From the NCBI GenBank assembly GCA_002633025.1, contig NMRB01000001.1:1423241-1487240 (forward strand): a DNA stretch of 64,000 nt, written 5' to 3'. The translations under genes were made by a program, and so were the position numbers. Positions 1 through 12,937 of the stretch are shown in pieces. Numbering within the stretch: the first letter of the stretch is position 1; each line of letters starts with the position of its first letter. This stretch comes from Notospermus geniculatus. Taxonomy: Eukaryota > Nemertea > Pilidiophora > Heteronemertea > Lineidae. The notes beneath the pieces are model-generated. The model made no database searches. It was not told the DNA's origin and saw only the letters and a list, made by a program, of their open reading frames with translations.

Positions 1-907
1 AGCATGATGATGATGATGGCATGATTCACATTGCCATCCTTTGAATTCTCCCTGGCATAAGACAGTGGTGACACTTGGTCTCACTGCTCATATCATCACC
101 ACTGCCTCTTCCCCTCAGTACTATTGCCATACCAAGTGTCATCACCAGCATCCTCCCATAGCAAGGTTTTGGTCTCACTCCTCTTCATACGCTCTCACAC
201 ACACAAAGTAGGCCTATGAGTGGATGAAGAGGAGCGAGGTAAAAAACCCTCCTGTGGGAGGATGGTCACCAGTGCCAGGTTGAGGCAAATGCAATTTCAG
301 AAAACATGCCAAGGTGTAGGCCTACAACTTTCAACAGGGCATCACCTTTAGGTATTCAGTTCTGTAGATCAGGTACAGACAAAGTAGTCCTTTCATTTTT
401 TTTCTTTCTTCAAGTAGTTTCACTTCAGGTTACTATAGATGACAGCTGGCAACCATCTTTGTGGTTTCTGTGAAAACCCTTGCAAACTTAGAAGTTGCAC
501 ATCCGCATTTACACTGCATCTGGTGGGAAGAGAAGTGCATTTTCAATGTAATTTTCTCACCAGATAAAAATGGATCTTTCTGCTGGATTTTCAAAGGCAC
601 CAATCCAAGATGGCTGCCAGTAATACTGATCTGTATACCAGTGTCAAGTGACTACAGCGACGACACTGCTCTCATCTGAGTTTGAATGGAAATGTTCCTC
701 ACTTTTTTTGTTGAATTTCATTCCCATTTATGATTCCATACAAGAGCTGTTACACTGCCTGAATAATAGCAGTAAACAATGCTATTATCTTGCATTTTGC
801 AATATTGGTACTTGTGTAAGATTTTCTGGTACCGGTATTTCAATTCTTTTTGTATTTTCTCATTCTTCCTTCATTACAATCCTCCATTTATCTGACATCT
901 TTTGCAG
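1..907 (+). other. STX1A: intron of syntaxin-1 (upstream of first anchor exon)
   Basis: This stretch precedes the first syntaxin anchor exon. I find no coding exon in it. It ends in a usable acceptor (TTTGCAG) at 901-907. The SNARE-domain exons that must precede the anchors are not in the window, so they should lie left of base 1. Confidence 0.5.
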
Positions 908-985
908 AAGAAAATAGCGATCATCATCTGCGTAATCATCCTCGTGGTGGTCATCATCGGTTCAGTGGCCGGATCACTCAGTTAG
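908..985 (+). CDS. STX1A: syntaxin-1 alternative terminal exon 1 (membrane anchor)
   Basis: This terminal exon follows an acceptor CAG at 905-907 in phase 0 and encodes 25 residues plus TAG. The peptide starts Lys-Lys-Ile and continues as an uninterrupted hydrophobic segment ending GSVAGSLS. It has the layout of the syntaxin-1 C-terminus: a basic pair, an Ile-rich stretch, a Cys at position 8 and a short Gly/Ser tail. In syntaxins this segment anchors the Qa-SNARE in the plasma membrane, and the juxtamembrane Cys is a known palmitoylation position. Three more exons of the same form follow at 2128, 3709 and 4634, all phase 0, so any one could be joined to the same upstream SNARE exon. Each carries its own stop, so they must be mutually exclusive 3' ends. 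I infer alternative splicing or polyadenylation; no transcript is visible here. Confidence 0.8.
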   Translation, partial: KKIAIIICVIILVVVIIGSVAGSLS

Positions 986-2127
986 ATGCAGCCATCAACA
1001 AATACTTTCCCTATTTTCAAAGTATGATATGAACCGTTCATGTAGCATGACCGACTAATAATTTATTTCTTTAGGTTCGGGCGATAGTTGTGTAAAGTAC
1101 CTGCAGTGTCATTTGTTCTTATACTTATTCTTTGGATAACCTTCTGCATGTGACAAGATGATCAAAAACTTTGTGACTATCCATTGTGAACACAAATTGA
1201 CAACTAAAGCCTACAGACTAAGTTACCGGTACCACAGTGGTAAAAATTGCCAATTCTTGCCTCGTGTGTGGAGGGCAAAACAGTTGCCACTCATCAAGGC
1301 TAGTCGATATTTTCCTGTTGTGTCCTCTTTTGAGGTCGGCTTCACCAGAAATGGGCATAATGGGTTGACATGAAAGATTTTATGGGGCAAACCAACCAGA
1401 TTCTGATACATTGAGTGTCAGCAGAGAAATATCAGTCAAATTCAGATCATCTGGTTCATGCATGAGGGAGTCACCACTTACTTACATGCCATATATTGAT
1501 GTTTTCAGGTGTGACCACTCTACTTATTAAGCCAGTGTACACTTGTATTAATTTAACTTATGAGCAATTAAAGTAGATTTTCATTTGCGATAGATGATTT
1601 TCTGCTGTGAATGTCAGCTTTGATTGGTTAGAAATTGTGATTACCGGTATACAAAATTAGGTGGTTACAATCCTTTAAACCCCAGGTACCGTATGCGAAT
1701 ATGATCAAATCGAATTAATGACTAGGATTTGGCCATCCTGAAAAACTTATGTTGTCATTGCATTGTTGTACTTAGTGCCTTAAACTTAACAAGACTCACA
1801 ATAAATAATTGCAGAGATAGATACACAAATTCTGAAGGAAATTTGAAAAGATTGCGGATATTTGGGGTTGAGTTTACATGTACGGTAGCTTCAAGTCAAG
1901 CCTCTGTACGCAACACAAACAAGGATGTGTAGTAATCTTTACAAGAGGTGATCCATAAATTGAATAATACTTGATTGCAATGCCAGATTCAATATTGAGA
2001 TAGATGAAACTCCCTTTCAAAGTTGAAATGATCAAGATACGATGAGGCACACTTACATCTTGAATGTTTTGGGACACCCTGTAGCACCTCTTACATGAAT
2101 ACTCACTCATTTTCTGCATGTTTTCAG

Positions 2128-2205
2128 AAACAATTGATGATAGCTGCCTGTGTTGCTGTGCTCATCATTATCATTGTTGGTGCCGTTGGTGGTTCTCTGG
2201 CTTAA
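2128..2205 (+). CDS. STX1A: syntaxin-1 alternative terminal exon 2 (membrane anchor)
   Basis: This second anchor exon follows TTTTCAG at 2121-2127, is read in phase 0, and gives 25 residues plus TAA. It begins Lys-Gln-Leu instead of Lys-Lys-Ile and has Ala-Ala before the conserved Cys at position 8, then an Ile/Val-rich core ending GAVGGSLA. It is the most divergent of the 25-residue versions in its N-terminal third, with only one basic residue at the membrane edge. Length (78 nt), phase and the Cys position match exons 1 and 3 exactly, which argues for duplication and retention under selection rather than decay. No frame break or missing splice site is seen. Confidence 0.78.
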   Translation, partial: KQLMIAACVAVLIIIIVGAVGGSLA

Positions 2206-3708
2206 ATCCTCATCCCAGGTAGACCTGATGCTTGGCTGAATCCCCAGTTGGACACAGCTCTGGTAGGATGTTGACGGAACACTGGTTTATTCAAACATTG
2301 AATAATGCCTGGAGGTGAATCCGTTCACTGTCCAGCTGGGGGTTCATGCGCATTAATTTGACCTCCTCTTTTAATCCTTTTAACATTTAAATTCTTACAC
2401 TAATCTAAAGTTTACTATTTAATCAGGAAAAATGCAAATGTCTGACTTTACCACTGATTGGTGATGGACGACCATCCGCATTACTTTCAACCTTAGCTTT
2501 TTGCCAGCTCCAAGCTTGACTTCTCATAGATCAATTGGGCTCAAAGTAATCACACTTCAAAAGCTTTGCTTCTAATTGGGCAAAAGCACAGATTGACCAC
2601 AAGGGCAGTAAAAGGCATGTCCTTCATTATCTCTTTTTACATGCACTTTTCTTGGCTTGGGAGGGAGTTGTAATGAATCTATCCTCACTTTTATACGGCA
2701 TGGTCTAAACAAACGAGGGTCCGTGGGTTCGAGTCTGGTAGGAAGCAATGTCTTTCACCTTAGAAACCCGATTCTATCTTATAGTCTAAACAACTGACCA
2801 TAGAGAATTTCCTTGGCCCGGGTGACTTGGAGTCCAAACTGCCTGTTTTAGATGGGTTTGAGACAGCATGGAAAAATGATACAAGAGGAATTTGGTGTCA
2901 AAATCTTACCCAAAGTTGGCTTGCTTTGAGCTCAATACAAATGCTTTTATAACAAAGAGGTGAATCAAAGAAATTATTGTGTGTGAGACCACCCTGTGAA
3001 AAACACATTGCTCTCATTGAGGCCGAAGGTTTCTGTGCTTTCCTTACATAAGCTTTTTAATTTCCTTCACTACAATGATATCAAGACAAACTGCAGACAA
3101 ATCTAAGCAGCTTCTTCAAGTCGATTAAACTATAGCCTTTCAAATCTCTTCCACCTTTAACACAGTTTTCTTTGATTCCATCTTTCAACTCTTGCTTTGT
3201 CTAAATTGTTGTAAGTACATACATGTAGTTTAATGATGACAGATTTTCTCTTTAGTTCCTTCAGCTTTTCAGTACAATTTCAGCATTTCAGGATCGCATG
3301 CTTTTATTGTTGTAATGTAGCTCACCAGAATTTGCCTACCCATGGCATTATGTTCATGATGACAGAATAGATAGCCAAAGGCAGCTTTTGAATAAATCAG
3401 CCTCATTGAATTAAAATTTTGTCACAGGTTTCCAAACTTAAATTGCCATTACTGCATTGAGAATGCAACATTTTGGTTAAAGTTGCTCACTCAATCATTG
3501 AAGAACCAAGTTAGGTTTCCACGGATAGTAGTGTTTGCTTTTGAAGATTTTAGAGATTTATTTGGTGCAGCAAAATGGGTCCTTAAATTTAAGTTTGTGA
3601 AGTTATGGATGTTACTACCATTAAAAGATGGGTTATTTCAATGACTGGAAATGCTTGTTGATCTGTTAAATATTGTGTCTTACACGCTGATTTTTTTTCA
3701 TTTTTCAG

Positions 3709-3786
3709 AAGAAAATTATGATCATAATCTGTGTTGTTGTTCTGCTGGTGATTATCATTGGAGCTGTGGCAGGATCCTTAAGCTAG
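3709..3786 (+). CDS. STX1A: syntaxin-1 alternative terminal exon 3 (membrane anchor)
   Basis: This third anchor exon follows a strong polypyrimidine tract and CAG at 3706-3708. It reads in phase 0 as 25 residues plus TAG, starting KKIMIIIC, which matches the start of vertebrate syntaxin-1 anchors closely. The Cys is at position 8 and the tail is GAVAGSLS, nearly the same as exon 1. Exons 1 and 3 are the closest pair by eye. It belongs to the same plus-strand terminal array; the choice among array members would change only the transmembrane segment and the last few residues of the protein. Confidence 0.8.
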   Translation, partial: KKIMIIICVVVLLVIIIGAVAGSLS

Positions 3787-4633
3787 ATGCATCGAGCCAT
3801 TCAACCTCAACAAGCCTGCCATCAAATGTGCTATAGCCTCCCTTATGAACAGTCATCAGACGTGTGCATTTCTTCTCCTGTACTATAGTGGCTTCCTTCA
3901 CATTTCGTACAACAAAATGTATATGCAAGTGGCCTATTCTATTTGATTTTGGAATAGGCGGGACCAAGCCAACGTCGAGGTTAAGGATCTTTTGCCCAAT
4001 ATGTGCACTTCTTGTGTTACTTGCTGGTCTGAATGCCAACATTAGCGATTTGCCATGAATGCACTTGTTAGCATAAAATTGAAAGACTCGATGAAGGAAG
4101 TTGAGTCAACCAGATGGACGGATGACCAATCAGGATTCAAGATGAGAATGCCAAGCCGAGGTGGGAAATCTGTAACCTTTTTTGGGCAACTCCTGGTGGT
4201 GGAGGCATAACCATTCTAACTTCTGTCACTTTTTCATTCTTTTCAGTTCCAATTCCTCTCCACTCACCCCCCCCCCCCAAATACTGCCTGCAAAGATTTT
4301 CAAACCTTATTTCTTTGACTTCCTCCTTTCAGTTAAGCCTGTCACATGCTTTTACCTTCTTTTACCTGTCAGAGCTGCAACTGCAACTGCACAGTTTCTA
4401 AGACAATTTCAAATCCCTGCTGTTGAACTTTCAAGCATGCTCGCTAAACCCATTAAATTCTTTGTCATCTATATAGCCTTTGTGAACAGAAGTAGAGCAC
4501 TTTCAATGTTTTTTTGAAAGCGGGGTTGGACAATTTTGTTCTTTTTGCTCTAATTTATTTCAGTTTCTACCCTGTATTCATATTATTTTGAACATTGTTT
4601 CTTTTTCTTTCCTTCTCATGCTTACACCTGCAG

Positions 4634-4717
4634 AAGAAGATTATAATCATGATCTGCCTCGTCATACTGGTCGTGGTAATATTATCGACAGTAGGGGGCG
4701 TTCTTGGTGTCAAGTAG
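4634..4717 (+). CDS. STX1A: syntaxin-1 alternative terminal exon 4 (membrane anchor)
   Basis: This is the last anchor exon of the array, after CTGCAG at 4628-4633, phase 0, 27 residues plus TAG. It starts KKIIIMIC, with Cys at position 8, and ends STVGGVLGVK. The STVGG stretch is the closest of the four to the STVGG of vertebrate syntaxin-1A, so this may be the ancestral exon. It is two residues longer than the others and ends in Lys, placing a charged residue on the extracellular or luminal side. A further stretch near 5116 (AAGAAAATGATCATAA) looks faintly like a fifth exon but has no anchor reading frame. Confidence 0.8.
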   Translation, partial: KKIIIMICLVILVVVILSTVGGVLGVK

Positions 4718-6577
4718 AGTCAAGCTTAATCAGATACCGCCATCTGCTTGAATGGACGATGAATCAGTGTCCCATGACATGGATTTCTTATTGCTGATTG
4801 GTTGCTTTTGTGGATACATGATTCAGTGCTATGAGTATAGTCATGTGCTTTCAAGTGACTTTAGACAGATGTAGCAAAAGATTTTGTGACAATACCTCAT
4901 GGAATAAGGCTGAAATGCTTGTGCAACCTGTAATGTATTGTGAGGGTCTGAAAAGCTGCAGTGGGAGTGTGATGCTTGGTTGTTGTTTCAGTCAGCACTG
5001 TCAGAATTGGTTCTTCAAATGACATGTGCGACCTTGCCTGTAACATTTTGTGCAATTAAGTTTGGCTAAATGATATTTCAATCTCCGTTTAGTCGATCAT
5101 TACATAATTAGGCAAAGAAAATGATCATAAACAGCTTTGCTGTTTGTGGTCGATGTGAAAACAGACATGTTCACATCGTCAGCATTTTGTGCAGATCAGG
5201 ATGTTCACATGATCACACCTCTGACTTCATTCACGTCCAGCTGCATACCGTCCTATATATAAGAGGTGATTTTTTATCCTATGTGGAGGATGGAAGGCAA
5301 ATGATATGCAGGGTTTACCATCTGAAGGGGCTCTACGCTCTGGCATGTCTGGCTGCCGATTCAATTTACAGGCCACTAAACGACAATGGTCAAGGAAGTT
5401 GCAAGCGACATCCAGTATCCAGAGATAGTTTCAACCTCACTCAACTTCGGCCATCAGTTGAATAATGTGATTAAGACAATATTCTGCAGTTGTACATGTC
5501 ATGACAACTTGATTAGAGGTATTGCTTGTCTTTCTTCGACAAGGTACCTGTACTCATCTCCTGATCAAAACAACGTATATGTGGTCAATTATTTTCCTCT
5601 TTGAATGCATATAGTTTCTCCCCAGGTCATTCCATGACCATTTTCTGTCAGTCTGTTCCCTTTTGTTTTCCTTCAATGCCTATCACCACCCACTATTTCT
5701 TTATGACATCATTGTACCACCTACATCATCTTCATCTATGACTCAAAGTTACTTCGTGCTGGGAATACTCTTTTATGGAGGACAGTTTTTAACAGGGCGG
5801 GGCATTTGTAAGAAGAGAGAGATTTGAGGGAGATATTTTCCCTAGATTTTGTGAAATTTATGGTTGTACTGACTGGAGAGGTAGCTAAGTACATTGAATG
5901 GTGTAGGATGCTAAAATCAAATCAACAAATCACCAACTGATGACGAGTCAATAATTTTGGAGATGATCACAGGCAAATCGACAACCATACACAAGCGCTG
6001 AAATAGATTTTGTTCAGAATTTGGGCGTACATCATTATACCCATTCCCAATTCACAGTTTATGGTCTCATGATAAGATAATGCTGTATGCGCACAATGAT
6101 ATATTGTGATGACATTATCATTAATGTACCATAGAATGGTGGACTATGCTTCAAAGGTAGATGCTACGTGTGCATGAATATAGGCGTCATTATTTATAAA
6201 TCGCTTCATGAACATCTCCCAAATCTTTGGTCCCCTTGGCCAAATGATGCCAGAAGCTGAGGTATTTGTACGAGAGGCTGATAACTTGCAAATTTGCTAG
6301 ATGTGTATGTAATTAATAGAATTTTTTATGCTTTATTACCATTGATGGTAGAGAATCCTATTCAATATACTTGCTTTGAGAGTGGAAAGTCAATTTGCTT
6401 GTTTTGAATTGAACCAAAGAACCAGGACACAAGATGGTACTTCTAAAAGTCATCTAATCGGTATCATTTAACCAGTAACAGTTTTTGCCAGTTTTGAGGC
6501 CACGTAGCCCATTTGCTCAAGATTGTAGGCAAATTTGGTCAGCTTCACCTGCACCTGTGAGGGTAGGTTCTAAACCT

Positions 6578-6660
6578 TGGAACGATGAAACCATGAAACC
6601 ATCCATGAAACCATGAAACCATCCAGAAAACTATGGAACCCAGGAAACTATGGAACCACC
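6578..6660. repeat. short tandem repeat (GAAACCATG/GAAACCATCC type)
   Basis: A degenerate 8-11 bp unit related to ATGAAACC is repeated about eight times (gatgaaaccatgaaacc, then variants with GGAAACTATGGAACC). It is a simple repeat with no coding sense. Confidence 0.6.
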
Positions 6661-6918
6661 CAAAATTATGCTTTTATCCGGCTTTGTCAAAACAGCAAAA
6701 TGACGAAATGACAAAACGAAGTGATGGACTACTTGTACTTGTTAGACATAGCCGTAAACAACTGGCTGACTGTATCCTCATANGTAGGAGTAGAAAGGTC
6801 CTCCACTAAAATGTGTTGGACCCGTGTTAAGGTACAATGTCAATATTTATGATACTCAGATCACACTTCCTACCAGACACATGCAATGTCTTTTTACCAT
6901 CAATCAGGGTGAACGAAT

Positions 6919-7299
6919 TCAAATATGTGATGTAATAATAAATTCCATTGCAAGGAAAGTTGATAAAGGGTGATAGGAACAAAAGCAAGTAAATTCCTTT
7001 ACTTTTTTTCTGCTGTACTTTTGCATTGGTGCTGTGTACAAACCTGGAGTAAAAGCATTTACTAGCAATTCTTCACACCAGCCAATATCATATGCACGGA
7101 TGGGGCCAATGACCGAAGTAGACAATGGTGGAGTTGAGGTTGTGACACATTTTGTCAATGTGGAAACAGTGAACCCATCTCCTCTGAATGGGATGACAAT
7201 GGTGTCACCTGCTGCCCGATAGTTGATACCATTGCCTCTTAACAGCTTGTTCGATGCCAGGAATGAAGGAGAACCCATGATATTTACCAATATTTTCAT
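6919..7299 (-). CDS. unrecognised 126-codon reading frame
   Basis: This open frame on the minus strand runs from an ATG at 7299 to a stop at 6919. I do not recognise the protein. The first two thirds look more protein-like (mixed polar and hydrophobic, including RGNGINYRAAGD) than the Lys/Phe/Ser-rich end. It has no signal peptide, membrane segment or obvious zinc motif. It could be a transposon remnant, an exon of an unknown gene, or chance. Nothing in the flanks supports splicing convincingly. Confidence 0.2.
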   Translation of the reverse strand: MKILVNIMGSPSFLASNKLLRGNGINYRAAGDTIVIPFRGDGFTVSTLTKCVTTSTPPLSTSVIGPIRAYDIGWCEELLVNAFTPGLYTAPMQKYSRKKVKEFTCFCSYHPLSTFLAMEFIITSHI

Positions 7300-10200
7300 T
7301 TCTCATGTTCTGCCATCATGTTCATGTTAGGAAGACATTGTGTGTGTTTGGACAACACAACATTATATTCTCATCCAAGATTTGGGAATGAGAAACTTCA
7401 TTTTAGTAAAGAAAATGTATGCAATGATTATTTTTATAGATGAACAGAATTAATTTCATTCAAATATGAGAGATGATTGTCTATTTGTAACTTCAACACT
7501 AGACTGTGGTCAATATATAACAGAGTACTGTGGAGTCAGGGGTGGCACTTTCTGTTAAAATTGTTGCATCATCAAATCATTTTCTAATGTGTTTCTACTG
7601 AAATTGACAAGTCATTGGGCCCATCTGTTCATTTTCTTGATTCATTTTTTGGAATGTTACATTCCCGTGCCGTGCATTTGTCTCTGAGCTTAAAATAACT
7701 CTAGCCCCAAACGTCATCTCCACGTTATGCATTTTTCCCACCAACATTGAGTGTTTGTGAGTATCAGACGTGCTACAGGAATATAGCCTAAGTCTATGTG
7801 GATGAGATCACATGCTGTCCCTCCATGCTCCAGCCACCTCTGACTTCACATCTCATAAAGATGCCATGGGCTGGCAGTGTCCATCATATTCAAACTCTGT
7901 AAATGCGTTCTGCATATCCAACATGTCCAAGTCCGTGTAACAGTGGAGAAAATCATTGGAATGAAAGTCCTCTGTACATAGGCCATGCATTTTGTCATCA
8001 ATGGGTAGGTCATGTCAGGGTTAGCGACATACTTCATAAAGGCTTAATCGACAAAAACCAACACTAGAGTCCGATTCTACAGGACTTGCTCTGCATTCAC
8101 ACCAGAATAAGGAATCAAACCAGGTTTGATCCCTTTGATCGATGTTTCTTATCGGTACCTGGCATGAAAGTGTTGCAGTACTTTTTAACCCAACTTAATT
8201 AATTAACTTGTGATCTACGGTAGATTCTTACAACATCACTTCTTGTGATGTAAAACCCCTTTTTCATTGTCAGATCAGAGGGGATGAACATTTTCTGCCA
8301 TGATATGAAAAAGATTTCATAACACCATTGTATTCGTTCCATTAGCTGTACATTTTTCCTGATCGTCAAATCATTTAATGATAGACTGCCAGCCTGTGGA
8401 TCGATTCATTAGATATAGATACTCATGTTCGGTTGTTACTGTGTAATTTCATGGATGTGTGTCATCCGCCAAAAGATTTAATGGCGATCTGACAACAGAC
8501 AATGTTCCATCCATACCAAAGGGTGTCTCATGCTGACTTTGCTATCGTGTCATGCACCATTATTTTACACCATTTCAACCGGTATTTGAATTAAAAAGCT
8601 AATTTTTCTCTCTAATTGTTATAAAATGTGACATATGCAGTCCGCATGTGGTATGTACGTTGATCTAGTTTTCAAGTTGTGCACTGAGATAGAATCTATG
8701 TTCTACCTTCAGTTTGCTGGGCTCTGCCATGCATAATCAATGTGACACTAGATCCTTGGCAAACTGGAGGCACAACAGAGTGTAGCTATTAAAGTTGTTG
8801 TCAACCATAACCACACCTCGTACTTGTTGTAGGCCTACACTGAATCATTCAGTCGGGGCTGATCTAGGGTAGGGGGAGAAAGGCTATTCACGGAGTGAAT
8901 TCTGCCATGCAGCTATTTTTATGCCACTGACCAACTTGTTCACCTTTGCTTGGTGGGTGCTGCATAATCATAAAAAAATTCATAAGCGATGAAATCCTCC
9001 AATGGAAAGCCAGCCTAGATTATTCAAACTAGGGCCTACCCTACTACATCCATTGACCGAGGATTTTGACACAAGTCTCTCAAGTTCATCATGTTGGTCT
9101 CTGCACATAACAATCCTCTCCTCTGCCTTCTCTAGGTCAGCTGCTGGTACACTAATATCAATCATCTTTCACTAAAGGGTCAAATCTTAAGACTTACAGA
9201 GTGAAGGTTCACAGTAGTGTCACCTCATATTCAGGTAAAAACCCTTACATCTGATGTTAAAGGTTTTTGCTCTTACAGACTGGGTTTGGGTCATTTTGCA
9301 ATATACTTTTTCGTCAAACAAATACATTTGCTACCGGTACAGTTATTCAGATATGTTCATTGACTATTTGGGATTTGACTTTCAAGCCATTTTTGAATCG
9401 AACTCAACCAATTTATCATTTTTCATTCTGTCATATTCTCAATACATTACAGAAGCCAAGAAAGAGTATGCTATAAGGTTTTTCTCTTGCTGTGGCATGT
9501 TGTCAGTGTTGTCACGGGGGTGTTCACTCCATTCTTTTAATATACATAGAATAGTTAACTATTTTATTTCTGGCTGTTAGGACATTTACAAGAGATGCAG
9601 CTTATAAGTGGTAACCTTGATACTTAGGCTTCTAGTGGCAATAGCTTTATATTGGGTGCTCATAGAATGTCCCGTATGACAAGTGTCTCAGCAAACTTCA
9701 CATTTAATAGTACACAGGTACACAGGTACTCGGTACGGTACCGGTACTCAATAATACAATGGGTGATTTTGAATTGGGTAATAACAGCAATGTTCTGTGC
9801 ATGTTAAAATGCATTTGGCAATTCTAAAGTGATTTTTTTGCAGTCAACATTAAAATCGCTCACAGTATCAAGGCATATTTCTCCCAATTAAGGGTTCTTA
9901 CTTTCTAGTTACATTGACCAACTGGTCATGTACACAGATGGAACATATCAGGAGAATTTGATGGCAGATGAGACACTGTTGCCATCACTCAGTTCAAACC
10001 AAAGGCAAATACCAGTATTATGCCAAGAGCCTGGAGTCAACTCCTGGGTCATTTCTCTGTACACAACTACATTTGTACAGTGTGGTGCAAAAAGCTCACA
10101 CAAGTATTTTTCACTCCTAATAAATGCTGAATGTTGAAGCCATATGTGGATGCATTGTGTGATTTTAAATTAATATTTCCTGTAGGTCGGTAGCGATGGG

Positions 10201-12937
10201 AGTTTAATGAAATGTTGTAGTTTACACTCATGAATGCAAATATCTGTGAGTAATTAAGGTATGTTTAAGTTCTTAAATTTTTCGGTTGTGAGAGTTCAAG
10301 CCTTGTTCCCAGGGTTTTTGTCACCAGTCAGTAAAGGATTTGCTGACAGATTTACACATTATGGTAACCCCACAAAAAGATCTTGGAACCAAGGTTTGGA
10401 AGCAGTCTTTTTATCAGAGGTTATTTGCTACTTTGAGTCCATCCCAGTATGGTTAGTCATGTCCAAATTGTTCATTTATTTGACAAGAATATGACTAGAC
10501 TTAGATATTGATGGACAAGTGTGTTTTATGACACCATTGACAGCCAGTGTTATGTGGTATTGGTATGGTAAAATGTGAAATAACTGAAGAAGCGAGGGCC
10601 TTATTCCTCAAAGGAAACAGCAATAAATGGGGCATAAGTAACAGTGGCGAGTGGGCCAATCCCAGCCACTTTCATGAAGTTATAATGGGAGGAGGCCAGG
10701 CATTGATCTCTTTTCAGGTGTCTGCGACATCTTCAAAATACAACAAAAACATACTGCGCCATCACATTGTATCATGCTGTATCTATTGCCATCACAACAT
10801 CTACCAAACATGACTGATGACATCTATCATTGTCTGTGGACACTGTGATGAAGAAATAAAGTGTCCCACCTCAATTCCTGCCTCAAATATTTAACCACAC
10901 CAACCACTGGCTGCATGGATTGACGTTTTGTAGCATCTCATTGATATACTTAGAGTGGGTCATTCTGCATTAGTGCACTCTTTAGTATCTACTGCAAAAT
11001 GACCAGTTCTATCTTGACTTTGGGCGTTAAAGCGAGTTTCGTTTGATAGTTTCAGAGTAGAACATGCAGTTGTGTGCATGTAAGACAAGAGTTAAATTTT
11101 ACAAAAGGTGTTTGTATTACAACAGATTTTTATACTTTAATATTTCAATGGTAAAGCAAATGTTTCATGTGTACACTGATATGTAAAATGTAGTAGTTCT
11201 TTACATAGTAGCAAAGGTAGATGCTTTTATTATTGAACTAATTAATGTAAGTAGTGTTAATAAACCAGGTTGAGTATGAGTAGAAATTCCTTTGTGGCTG
11301 GTCTGGGCAGAATCTGCTTTGGGCACGAGTCCAAATGTCTTGCACCAAACATGAACAGAATATGCATTAACCTAGAATGAAGTGGCCTGACAAAGCAGCA
11401 AGCACATAAATGGGCACCAGCTGAACTCTCGGAACATGGAGTCAGAACAAATCCATGCAAGACGTCCCCAAAAACCATGACCTCTCAAGGCACACTTTTT
11501 GGGGCCATCTCATCGGGGGGTCATTTTGATTCAGTAGGCTGAATGAAGGCCGTACTGTCTCCCCCTGAAATGGAGCAACGAATGTGTTGCTATTCAATTT
11601 GGGGGACCCCTTTGTTGGATCACCCCATACAAACACATTTTGACCGGATCGGTCCAGATTTGGTCAAGAAATACTGGAAATCTGGAATTGAAGGATCATT
11701 ATGTGTGATATCCGCCCCCACCCGTCGTTTCCGTACCTCATTCCCCTCTACGCCCTGCAGAGCAGAAACTCATTCCAGCCAAGTGCACATTCTTAATATA
11801 TACTGTAAAAACTTGTACCATGAATTGTTATATATGAATATATATTCCTGTCTCCATATCAGTGGTTTGTAAATTCCCAGCAAGATTTCTGTGTTGTGAG
11901 TGGTGTTTCTGTAAATATTGCCTCAGATGGGCTTTCTAAAACTGTTAGTTTGTGCTGAATGGTTTTCCTCAGTGATTTATCAAACATTATGAACCAACCC
12001 ATCTACTATCCAGGGAAAAACTTGGGGAGTTCCACACGGAACAGCTCAAGCATATCTAACCAGCATATCATGGGTATGCAACATGAGAAACCAAGTCAAT
12101 TTTGTGATTGGCAGCAATTCATCATATCAGAACACAAAACAAGGTACACAAGTCTGAAGTCTTACTCTGGATAAGAATGGCTTTCAAAGAACTACTGAAG
12201 ATAAACCATTCACCATTCACTGCATTGGTTTTTGACAGCCCTAAGGACTACTTTTCCTTGCACAGCATCTCTGTACAAATGTAAGCATTCAGTATGTGAA
12301 TAGGTCTAATAACCATAAATAAAACAAAAATAATGTAGACTTCAATCACTGCCTTGATCTCAAATCAATGTCTGCTGTAAACGACTAGACTACTACCGGT
12401 ACATGTAATGCAAGTGTAAGAAATCACCCTTTTGGGTTCCAAATCATTGTACATGTGGAGAGGAATGTCTTCAATTTCTCAGCTTGTGTCAGAAAACTGA
12501 CACAGAGTATCCAGGTGGGTCAATGGTGGAAAACAAAATGAGACATCAAATGAAAATTGACAAATCACACGAAGACACAATATGAGGAAGAAATAATGCA
12601 AAGGCCCATCAATGATCATGAAACAATAGAAGTTGCTTTCATATGAAAATACTTACCACAGACACATACATACCTTTGATCCACAACACACAAGATATAC
12701 CGGTACTCAAAACAGAAAATAATTGCCCAAAATGCGATTCAAATCAATACACTTCAAACTAACAGTCACAGGATGTCATGTACATGCATATCTTTTAAAA
12801 ACAACAGCAACCACTCTCCACTCCTCCAAATTACACTGATTAACAAAGAAATACTTTTGAATTGTAGAAAGACGAGATTTATTCAATAGAATATTACAAT
12901 ACATGTATTTACAATACGTTAACAGTGAGGATAAACT

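Larger units (their letters stand above)
986..4633 (+). other. STX1A: DNA between the syntaxin anchor exons
   Basis: These spacers (986-2127, 2206-3708, 3787-4633) separate the four anchor exons and would serve as introns and/or 3' UTRs depending on which exon is used. I see no other coding exon. A short tRNA B-box-like stretch near 2720-2750 is too weak to call. A poly-C run lies at 4267-4278. Confidence 0.5.
4718..12937. other. 8.2 kb without a supported gene (syntaxin 3' flank)
   Basis: I find no spliced gene here. Because the syntaxin array points into it and BUD23 ends at its right edge, it probably holds long syntaxin 3' UTR sequence and intergenic DNA. An AATAAA-like signal is at about 10854. 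Two minus-strand reading frames were considered: 6919-7299 (listed separately) and 8980-9165, which contains an acidic/basic helical-looking stretch without a recognisable family. A lone N is at 6783. Confidence 0.4.

Noticed and set aside
2700-2760. tRNA-like stretch with a GGTTCGAGTCT B box
   Set aside because: No convincing A box at the right distance and no cloverleaf pairing; perhaps a SINE fragment.
5113-5160. Possible fifth syntaxin anchor exon (AAGAAAATGATCATAA...)
   Set aside because: The first codons resemble the other anchors, but the frame soon loses hydrophobicity and has no stop at the right place. At best a decayed copy.
8980-9165. 61-codon minus-strand frame with a Glu/Lys/Arg helical look
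   Set aside because: Too short, no family recognised, and no convincing splice partners nearby.
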